Origin: Myxococcales bacterium
GTDB taxonomy: Bacteria; Myxococcota_A; UBA9160; SMWR01
Direction: 5' to 3'
Length of the DNA: 22,003 nucleotides
Assembly: GCA_022571825.1 (NCBI GenBank)
Contig: JACZXC010000003.1
Coordinates: 1 to 22,003 of the forward strand
Position 1 is the first letter of the stretch; each line of letters begins with the position of its first letter. Positions 7,276 through 14,565 of the stretch are shown in pieces. The position numbers and the translations under genes were made by a program. Under the pieces are notes generated by a model that had not been told where the DNA came from, made no database searches, and worked only from the letters and a program-made list of their open reading frames with translations.

Positions 7276-7899
7276 ATGCGCATCGTCGGCCTCACCGGCG
7301 GAATCGCCTCGGGCAAGAGCACCGTCGCCCGCGCCCTGGTCAAGCTCGGCGCGCGCGTGATCGATGCCGACGCGATCGTGCACGAGCTCCAGGCTCCCGG
7401 CGGCCCGCTGCTCGATCCGATCCGCCAGACTTTCGGTCCCGGGGTCCTCGACTCCACCGGCGCCCTCGACCGCGAAGCGCTGGGCGCCATCGTGTTTCGG
7501 GACGCCGACGCCCGCGAGCGCCTCGAGAAGATCGTCCACCCACAGGTCGGCGCCGAGATGCGGCGGCGAATCGGCGCGGCACGGGACGCGGGTGTCGGTC
7601 TGATCGTCCTCGACATTCCCCTGCTCTTCGAGGGCCGGGCCCGCGAGGGCGAGGGCGCTGCGCAGATACCCTTTGACGCGACCATCCTCGTTACCGTCTC
7701 CGAGAAAATCCAGATTGCACGCCAGATTCATCGCGACGGTTGCGATCGCGATGAAGCCCTGCGTCGGATCCGCGCGCAGATGCCGCTGGAAGAGAAGACG
7801 CATCGGGCGGACTTCGTGATCGACAATTCCGGAACCCTCGAGGAGACCGAGGTTCAGGTAGGCGAGGTCTTCGACGCCATCCACGCCGCGCCGGAGTAA
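7276..7899 (+). CDS. coaE: Dephospho-CoA kinase
   Basis: A 207-residue P-loop kinase that phosphorylates the 3' hydroxyl of dephospho-CoA, the last step of coenzyme A synthesis. The Walker A motif GLTGGIASGKST is at residues 5-16. ARVIDADAIVHEL follows with the catalytic-site Asp, and VLDIPLLFE is the conserved lid and substrate region. ADFVIDNSG near residue 180 is the typical C-terminal motif. Length matches the family. I prefer ATG 7276 because the glycine loop normally begins within five residues of the start. An in-frame GTG lies one codon upstream at 7273 and another at 7249 (nine more residues). No good ribosome site precedes any of them. It is the only rightward gene in the left two-thirds of the window and converges on trpA with 28 bases between the stops and no clear terminator. 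Confidence 0.95.
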   Translation: MRIVGLTGGIASGKSTVARALVKLGARVIDADAIVHELQAPGGPLLDPIRQTFGPGVLDSTGALDREALGAIVFRDADARERLEKIVHPQVGAEMRRRIGAARDAGVGLIVLDIPLLFEGRAREGEGAAQIPFDATILVTVSEKIQIARQIHRDGCDRDEALRRIRAQMPLEEKTHRADFVIDNSGTLEETEVQVGEVFDAIHAAPE

Positions 7900-7927
7900 C
7901 CACCCCCGACTGACCTACCCGAAGGAC

Positions 7928-8749
7928 CTACCGGATCGCCGCTGCGCCGCCGCTCGCCCGCAACGGCGCCTTGAGCGAAGCCACGAACTCCGCCGCGGCG
8001 TCGACCGCCGCGGTCGGGCTCGGAGCCGCGGCGATGCGATCGATCAGCGCACTTCCCACCACCACCCCGTCGGCGAACTCGGCGATTCGGGCGGCATGCT
8101 CGGGCTTCGAGACTCCGAATCCCACGCAGACCGGGACATCCGAGCTGGCCCGAACCCGCTTTACAGTTTCCTCGATGCCAAGGTCGAGGGTCCCACGCGC
8201 CCCGGTGACCCCGGTGAGTGCCACGCAGTACAGGAAACCCCGGGTCTCTCGGGCGAGGCGGGCGAGCCGCTCGGAAGTGGTGGTCGGGGCCGCGAGCAAG
8301 ACCGGGTCGATGTCGCGGCCCCGAACGGCAGCGAAGAGGGACTCACCCTCTTCGGGGGGCAAGTCGACGACAATGATCCCGTCGACGCCCGCCGACTGGG
8401 CGGCGATGGCGAAGTTCTCTTCGCCCATCGTGTAGAGGCAGTTGGCGTAGCCCATGAGTACGAGCGGGACGTCGACGCGGGGCCTCAGGTTCTTCACCAG
8501 CTCCAGGACCCGGCGCAGGGACGTGCCCGACCGCAGGGCACGCTCGCTCGCGCGTTGGATGGTGGGGCCATCGCCGAGGGGGTCCGAGAAGGGAACTCCG
8601 ATTTCGACGGCGTCGGCTCCCGCGTCGACGAGCGCCGGGATCAGGGCTTCGGTGGTCTCGAGGTCCGGATCGCCGGCGGTCACGAAGGGGATCAGCGCCC
8701 CCTCACCGCGCTCCCGCAGGGCGGCCAGGCGCTCGCCGAGCCGCCCCAT
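7928..8749 (-). CDS. trpA: Tryptophan synthase alpha subunit
   Basis: A 273-residue TIM-barrel enzyme that cleaves indole-3-glycerol phosphate to indole and glyceraldehyde 3-phosphate and passes indole to TrpB. The catalytic acids fall at the same numbers as in Salmonella TrpA: E49 in VEIGVPFSDP and D60 in PLGDGPTIQ. Position 59 is Gly where Ala is common, a mild variation next to the catalytic Asp. The phosphate-binding segments GVTGARG and VGFGVSKPEH are present. The ATG overlaps the trpB stop by one base (TGATG), so translation is coupled, as suits a subunit made in equal amount to TrpB. It is the last gene of the trp operon. I see no rho-independent terminator in the 28 bases before coaE ends. 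Confidence 0.97.
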   Translation of the reverse strand: MGRLGERLAALRERGEGALIPFVTAGDPDLETTEALIPALVDAGADAVEIGVPFSDPLGDGPTIQRASERALRSGTSLRRVLELVKNLRPRVDVPLVLMGYANCLYTMGEENFAIAAQSAGVDGIIVVDLPPEEGESLFAAVRGRDIDPVLLAAPTTTSERLARLARETRGFLYCVALTGVTGARGTLDLGIEETVKRVRASSDVPVCVGFGVSKPEHAARIAEFADGVVVGSALIDRIAAAPSPTAAVDAAAEFVASLKAPLRASGGAAAIR

Positions 8750-9951
8750 CAGTGCTTTTCGGAGCGGCGAGCGGCGAGCAGTTCACGGACTAGGGGAGCG
8801 TCTTTGTCCCCGCGTCCGGACAGGTTGATCACGACGAGGGCATCCTTCGGCAGAGAAGGAACGAACTTGCGGGCGTGGGCGATGGCGTGGGCGCTCTCGA
8901 GCGCCGGGATGATCCCCTCGGCGCGAGAGAGATAGACAAAGGCATCCAACGCCTCCTCGTCGGTTGCGGACACGTACTCCGCACGACCGATTCCAGCGAG
9001 GTACGCGTGCTCGGGGCCAACGCTCGGATAGTCGAGCCCCGCGGAGATCGAATGGGCGGGAAAGATCTGACCGTCGTCGTCGGAGAGCAACAAACTGCGC
9101 ATACCGTGCAGCACTCCGGGGACGCCGGCGCCGATGGCCGCGCCGTGGCGACCGGAATCGAGGCCCTCCCCCGCCGCTTCCACCCCAATCATGCGGACCC
9201 CGTCGTCGTCGAGAAAGGGATGAAACAGCCCCATCGCGTTGGAGCCCCCGCCGACGCAGGCCATCAACACGTCCGGGATCCGCCCCTCGAGGTCGAGGAT
9301 CTGTCGCCGGGTCTCCAGTCCGATCACCCGCTGAAAGTCTCGCACCAGGGTGGGATAGGGGTGGGGTCCCATCACCGATCCGATGCAGTAGTAGGTGGTT
9401 CTCACATTCGTGACCCAGTCTCGCATCGCCTCGTTGGTGGCGTCCTTCAGCGTGCGCGAGCCGCTCGACACCGTGTGCACACGAGCTCCCAGCAGCTCCA
9501 TGCGGAACAGGTTCAGGGCCTGGCGTTGGGTGTCGTGCTCTCCCATGTAGACCTCACACTGAAGCCCCATGAGCGCGCAGCTGGTAGCGGTGGCAACCCC
9601 GTGCTGCCCGGCGCCGGTCTCGGCGATGACCCGCGTCTTTCCCATATAGCGGGCCAGCAGGCACTGTCCCAACACGTTGTTGATCTTGTGGGCCCCCGTG
9701 TGGGCGAGGTCTTCCCGCTTCAGATAAACCGTCGCGCCGAGATCCGAGCTCAGACTCCGCGCGCAGTAGAGCGGTGTAGGCCGCCCCGCATAGCTGTGCA
9801 GCAACCCGTCGAGCTCGCTGCGGAACTCATCGCTGAACGCGATCCGGGCATACGCCTCTTCCAGCTGGTCGAGGGCCGTGGTCAGGGTCTCGGGAACGAA
9901 GCGCCCGCCGTACTCGCCGAAGTGGCCCCGGCTGTCTGCCTCGGACTTCAC
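8749..9951 (-). CDS. trpB: Tryptophan synthase beta subunit
   Basis: A 400-residue PLP enzyme that condenses indole and serine into tryptophan. The N-terminal HFGEYGGRFVPETL is the standard TrpB1 opening. K89 in EDLAHTGAHKINN forms the Schiff base. RVIAETGAGQHG holds the catalytic Glu and the start of the COMM domain. GGGSNAMG binds the cofactor phosphate. It is the usual TrpB1 type that partners TrpA, which follows immediately. The ATG overlaps the trpF stop by four bases (ATGA). Confidence 0.98.
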   Translation of the reverse strand: MKSEADSRGHFGEYGGRFVPETLTTALDQLEEAYARIAFSDEFRSELDGLLHSYAGRPTPLYCARSLSSDLGATVYLKREDLAHTGAHKINNVLGQCLLARYMGKTRVIAETGAGQHGVATATSCALMGLQCEVYMGEHDTQRQALNLFRMELLGARVHTVSSGSRTLKDATNEAMRDWVTNVRTTYYCIGSVMGPHPYPTLVRDFQRVIGLETRRQILDLEGRIPDVLMACVGGGSNAMGLFHPFLDDDGVRMIGVEAAGEGLDSGRHGAAIGAGVPGVLHGMRSLLLSDDDGQIFPAHSISAGLDYPSVGPEHAYLAGIGRAEYVSATDEEALDAFVYLSRAEGIIPALESAHAIAHARKFVPSLPKDALVVINLSGRGDKDAPLVRELLAARRSEKH

Positions 9952-10571
9952 CCGCCGCCCTCGGCCTTGCGAACGGCCTCGATGAAGGCCGCCACCTTGG
10001 CCGGGTCCTTCCGGTTCCCGGCCGACTCGACACCCGTGGTGACGTCGACGCCCCAGGGAAGCAGATCCTCGAATTCGCCGAGCGTTGCACCGACATTGTT
10101 CGGGTCGAGACCGCCGGCGAGAATGACATCGTGGCCCCGTTCGATCAGCCCGGATGCCGTCTTCCAGTCCCAGACCTTGCCTCCCCCACCCCCTTGGGTC
10201 GGGTGGTCGAGCAGAAGCATGGTTCCGGGATACCGCTCGGCCGCTTCCCGGTCGGCCCCCCGGATGGCCTTGATCACGGGAAGATCGATCGCCTCCACGT
10301 CCTCCTCGGACTCCTCGCCGTGGAGCTGCACGCGCTCGAGGTCGACCCGCCGCAGCACCCGTTCGACCTCGTCGGGCAGAGCGTCCCGAAACACCGCGAC
10401 CCGTTCGACCTGCCCCGCGACGCGCTCGGCAATGGCCACCGCCGTCTTCAGATCCAGCAGGCGTGGCGATCCGGGCACGAAGTTGAGACCGATCAGATCC
10501 GCTCCGGCATCCACTGCCGCCTGGGCGTCGTCCGGATGGGTGATCCCGCAGATCTTCAGGCGAACACTCAC
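9948..10571 (-). CDS. trpF: Phosphoribosylanthranilate isomerase
   Basis: A 207-residue TIM-barrel isomerase converting N-(5-phosphoribosyl)anthranilate to the ribulose derivative used by TrpC. The catalytic Cys is in the N-terminal motif KICGIT, and IGLNFVPGSPR follows as in the family. VILAGGLDPNNVG near residue 131 contains the phosphate-binding loop, and GVDVTTGVES is the second one. It is a separate gene, not fused to trpC as in enterics. It overlaps trpC (upstream) and trpB (downstream) by four bases each. Confidence 0.96.
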   Translation of the reverse strand: MSVRLKICGITHPDDAQAAVDAGADLIGLNFVPGSPRLLDLKTAVAIAERVAGQVERVAVFRDALPDEVERVLRRVDLERVQLHGEESEEDVEAIDLPVIKAIRGADREAAERYPGTMLLLDHPTQGGGGGKVWDWKTASGLIERGHDVILAGGLDPNNVGATLGEFEDLLPWGVDVTTGVESAGNRKDPAKVAAFIEAVRKAEGGG

Positions 10572-11359
10572 ACGCCCCTCCGCAGCCGTCGCAACGCGAG
10601 GCCGATGTCGTTTTCCCGCATCAGCGCCTCGCCGACGAGAAAAGCCTGTGCACCGGCCCCTTCGAGGCGCTCCATGTCTCCGGCGCAGAAGATGCCACTT
10701 TCCGCGACCACGACGACCCCCTCGGGAATCGCCGCCGCGAGTTTCTCGGTCACGCCGAGGTCTACCTCGAAGGTCCGCAGGTCGCGGTTGTTGATGCCGA
10801 TCAGGTCGGCCCCCACGTCCAGGGCGATCTTCAGCTCGCCCTGGTCGTGGACTTCGACGAGCGCGTCGAGACCCAGTGCCCCGGCGCGCTCGCGCAGGGC
10901 ACCCAGAGCTGACGAGTCCAGGGCGGACGTGATCAGCAACACGGCGTCCGCACCGCAGACGCGCGCCTCATCCACCTGATACGAGTCGACGATGAAATCC
11001 TTGCGCAGCAGGGGTAGGGATACGGCTCCGCGCGCGGCCTGTAGGAACTCCAGACGGCCGCCGAAGTAGCGCTCATCGGTGAGGACCGAAAGGGCCGCCG
11101 CGCCAGCATCAGCATAGGCCTTCGCGCACGCGACCGGATCAAAATCCCAGCGGATCTCGCCGCGACTCGGCGAGCGGCGTTTGATCTCGGCGATCACCCG
11201 GGGCCTGGGGGCGGACAACAACGCCGCCCGAAAGCCGCGCACCCGGTCATCCATCGCTTCGGCCAGCTCGGCCTGCTCGGCGATCGAGCGCTGGGCCTTG
11301 GCTCGTTCCAGGTCCCGTCGCTTGTGGCGGACGATCTCATCGAGGAGGGTCACGGTCAA
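10568..11359 (-). CDS. trpC: Indole-3-glycerol phosphate synthase
   Basis: A 263-residue decarboxylating cyclase producing indole-3-glycerol phosphate. Motifs in order: VIAEIKRRSPSRG with a catalytic Lys, LSVLTDERYFGG, LLRKDFIVD with the general-acid Lys, GINNRDLRTF, and VVVAESGI for phosphate binding. Length is normal for a monofunctional TrpC. The start, at 11359 and written GTG, overlaps the trpD stop by four bases and is preceded by the expected short N-terminal helix (LLDEIVRHKRRDLERAK). Confidence 0.97.
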   Translation of the reverse strand: MTVTLLDEIVRHKRRDLERAKAQRSIAEQAELAEAMDDRVRGFRAALLSAPRPRVIAEIKRRSPSRGEIRWDFDPVACAKAYADAGAAALSVLTDERYFGGRLEFLQAARGAVSLPLLRKDFIVDSYQVDEARVCGADAVLLITSALDSSALGALRERAGALGLDALVEVHDQGELKIALDVGADLIGINNRDLRTFEVDLGVTEKLAAAIPEGVVVVAESGIFCAGDMERLEGAGAQAFLVGEALMRENDIGLALRRLRRGV

Positions 11360-12371
11360 TCCGCCTCGATGCTGGCGCGCACCAGCCGCTCGAGACGCTC
11401 CCGCGCCGCGCCGGAGTCGATGCTCTGACGTGCCAGGGTGAGGCCCGCGGTCAAATCTTCAGCCGCGCCGGCCACCCACAGCGCGCCGGCCGCATTGATG
11501 AGCACGATGTCCCGGCGAGCTCCGGCTTCCCCGTCCAGGACCGCCTTCACGATCCCCGCGTTCTCGCTGGCGTCACCGCCCCGGAGCGCACCGGGCATGG
11601 GGAGCGGAATTCCGAGCCGATCCGGGTCGATCGTATGCGTCTCGATGTTGCCCGCGTTCAGGAATGCAGCCCGGGTGGTTCCGTTCGTGGTGATCTCGTC
11701 CATTCCATCGGATCCGTGCACCACGAGCGCGCGCCGGGCGCCGAGATCGCGGAGCGCCGCAGCCAGGGTCTCGACCAGAGAATCAGCGTAGACGCCCACG
11801 AGCTGGTGGCGAACACCCATGGGGTTCAGCAGCGGGCCCAGGCAGTTCATCAGGGTGCGGATCCGGAGCTGCTCGCGGACCGGCGCGACGAATCGCATGG
11901 CTGGATGGGCCTGCCGGGCAAAGAAGGGCGCGATGCCGACCTCGCGGAGGATGCGCGCCGAGACCGCGACGGGCAGGTCCACTCGAACGCCCAAGGCCTC
12001 CAGCACATCGATGCTCCCGGTGCGACTGGAAGCGGCTCGATTGCCGTGCTTGGCGACGGGCACTCCAGCCCCGGCGACCACGAATGCCGCCGCCGTGGAA
12101 ACGTTGAAGCTGTCGGTGCCATCGCCGCCGGTGCCACAGGTGTCGATGGTACGGGAATCGATACAGGTCGCGGTGACGGCCCGGGCCCGTAGAGCCCGGG
12201 CAGCGGCCACGATCTCCCCGACGGTTTCGCCCTTGGTGCGCAGCGCCACCAACAGAGCCGCGACGGCGACGGGGGACGCCTCGCCGTCCATGATTTCTCC
12301 GAAGGCCGCTTGAAGAACCGGCGCGGGTACCTCTTCGCCGCGCGCGGCCGTCTCGATGGCTTGTTCAAGAC

Positions 12372-12375
<4 letters not shown>
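11356..12375 (-). CDS. trpD: Anthranilate phosphoribosyltransferase
   Basis: A 339-residue enzyme attaching phosphoribosyl from PRPP to anthranilate. The PRPP-binding GTGGDGTDSFNVST and the KHGNRAASSRTGS loop are both intact, and the N-terminal helical domain (SLEQAIETAARG) is complete. The ATG at 12375 is chosen because it overlaps the trpG stop by four bases (ATGA) and yields the usual N-terminus. An in-frame start seven codons upstream adds only an Arg/Pro/Gly stretch. It is not fused to trpG, unlike in enterics. Confidence 0.96.
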
Positions 12376-12962
<587 letters not shown>

Positions 12963-12975
12963 CGTCGCTGAACCG

Positions 12976-14493
12976 TCAGTCGACTCCCTCGCGGGCGAGG
13001 TCGATCGCCTCGACGAGGGCCCGTGCTTTGTTGACGCACTCCTCGTACTCGGAGTCCGGATCCGAATCCGCCACTATGCCGGCGCCGGTGCGCAGGAAGA
13101 TGGCCCCATCCTTGACCACCATGGTGCGAATCGCGATGGCCGTATCCATGTTGCCCGAAAAATCGATATAGCCGACACAGCCTCCGTAGGGTCCGCGGCG
13201 CCGGTTCTCGAGCTCGTCGATGATCTCCATGGCACGAACCTTGGGCGCCCCGGACAGGGTGCCCGCCGGGAACGTCGCGCGCAGGAGATCGAGCCAGTCG
13301 AGGCCGGGGCGCAGACGGCCCTGAACGTTCGAGACGATGTGCATGACGTGGGAGTAGCGTTCCACGGTCGAGAATTCGTTGACGACCACGCTGCCGGTTT
13401 CCGCCACACGCCCGACGTCGTTGCGCCCGAGGTCGACCAGCATCAGGTGCTCGGCACACTCCTTGGGATCCGCGAGCAGCTCGGCCGCGAGAGCCCGATC
13501 CGCGTCGGGGGTGCGACCCCGGGGCCGGGTCCCCGCGATCGGGCGGACATCGATCGCCCGATCCTCGAGTCGGACCAGAATCTCCGGGGAGGAGCCGATC
13601 ACGACCGCGTCCTCGCAACGCAGAAAGAACAGATAGGGGCTCGGATTGACGCGTCGGAGATGCCGGTAGATCGTAAACGGATCCACCTGAAGTGGGATCT
13701 TGAGCTGCTGGGACAGCACCACCTGAAACACGTCTCCGGCCTCGATGTACTCCTTCGCGCGCTTCACGATCTCGTGATAGTCCTCGCGGGTCACGCTGCG
13801 CTGTAGGTCCATCGGGGCCCGTACCGCCTCGACGACGGGTTCCGCGGGAAGGGGCGCGCGCAGCCGGCGCACCATCGCCTCCAACGCGGCTTCAGCCTCG
13901 CGGTACAGAGCGCCGAGATTCGCCCCGGGCGACACCTCGACATGACGAACCAGAAGCGCGGTATGTCGCTGGCGGTCGTAGACGACGACGGTTTCCGGAA
14001 TCGCGAACCACAGATCGGGCATCCCGATGTCGTCGGGATTCGCGTCGGGAATATCCTCGATGAACCGAACCCAGTCGTAGCTGATCAATCCGACGGCCCC
14101 GCCCAGAAATCGGGGAAGCTCGATCCCAGCCGGAGGCACCACGCGAAATTTCGACAGCTTCTCGCGGAGAAACTCGAGGGGATCGCCATCGACCTGGCAA
14201 CGCTCGGTCTTGTCGCCCTCGACCCACTCGACCTCGCGGCCTCGGGCGCGGAAGATCGCGCGCGCGCCGGTTCCGATGAAGCTGTAGCGCGCCCACTTCT
14301 CCCCCCCCTCCACGGACTCGAACAGGAAGGTGGTGCGGCCGTCGTCGAGCCGCCGAAACAGGGTCAGCGGGGTGTCGAGGTCCGCCGTCATCTCGCGGAT
14401 CACGGGGATCAGGTTTCCGTGCGCCGCGAGAGCCGCGAAGGATTCCTGGGAGGGGCGGAGCAACTCGGCCTCTGAGTGGGGCGCGACGCACAT
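12976..14493 (-). CDS. trpE: Anthranilate synthase component I
   Basis: About 505 residues. With TrpG it converts chorismate to anthranilate, the committed step of tryptophan synthesis. The N-terminal domain carries the feedback-site motif LFES at residues 57-60. The C-terminal chorismate-binding domain shows VLSQQLK, PIAGTRPRG, LVDLGRNDVGRV and LSGAPKVRAMEIIDELE. The start is uncertain. ATG 14493 has AAAAAAAGGG directly against it, too close for a good ribosome site. An in-frame TTG at 14463 has AGAGG five bases upstream and would shorten the protein by ten residues. Upstream frames into lptD are not supported. I saw no leader peptide with tandem Trp codons, so classical attenuation is not indicated. 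Confidence 0.95.
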   Translation of the reverse strand: MCVAPHSEAELLRPSQESFAALAAHGNLIPVIREMTADLDTPLTLFRRLDDGRTTFLFESVEGGEKWARYSFIGTGARAIFRARGREVEWVEGDKTERCQVDGDPLEFLREKLSKFRVVPPAGIELPRFLGGAVGLISYDWVRFIEDIPDANPDDIGMPDLWFAIPETVVVYDRQRHTALLVRHVEVSPGANLGALYREAEAALEAMVRRLRAPLPAEPVVEAVRAPMDLQRSVTREDYHEIVKRAKEYIEAGDVFQVVLSQQLKIPLQVDPFTIYRHLRRVNPSPYLFFLRCEDAVVIGSSPEILVRLEDRAIDVRPIAGTRPRGRTPDADRALAAELLADPKECAEHLMLVDLGRNDVGRVAETGSVVVNEFSTVERYSHVMHIVSNVQGRLRPGLDWLDLLRATFPAGTLSGAPKVRAMEIIDELENRRRGPYGGCVGYIDFSGNMDTAIAIRTMVVKDGAIFLRTGAGIVADSDPDSEYEECVNKARALVEAIDLAREGVD

Positions 14494-14536
14494 CCCTTTT
14501 TTTGCGCGGGGTGTGGAAAAGCCACGCAGTTTCGGG

Positions 14537-14565
14537 TTGTTATCAGACGCTCCCAGGGTCGTCAA
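14537..14565 (-). promoter_or_regulatory. Possible promoter for the trp operon inside the end of lptD
   Basis: On the minus strand TTGACG (14560-14565) is followed 17 bases later by TAACAA (14537-14542). The -35 is good and the -10 weak (three of six). It overlaps the lptD stop codon and would start transcription about 35 bases before the trpE ATG. Confidence 0.35.

Noticed and set aside
6746..7276. Open frames across the pheA-coaE intergenic region, for example one starting TTG at 6746 and one starting ATG at 6870.
   Set aside because: They lack ribosome sites, overlap the pheA promoter and hairpins, and one runs on out of frame through coaE. Their products show no recognisable sequence.
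7900..7927. A bidirectional terminator between the convergent coaE and trpA.
   Set aside because: The 28 bases contain no inverted repeat with a useful stem and no T-tract on either strand.
8875..10794. A long rightward frame of 639 codons antisense to trpB, trpF and trpC.
   Set aside because: The opposite strand encodes unmistakable Trp enzymes with intact active sites. The antisense product has no domain and is Arg/His/Ser-rich, as expected for a GC-driven shadow frame.
12976..14565. A tryptophan-codon leader peptide and attenuator before trpE.
   Set aside because: No short frame with adjacent Trp codons and no terminator/antiterminator pair could be found in the roughly 50-80 bases between lptD and trpE.
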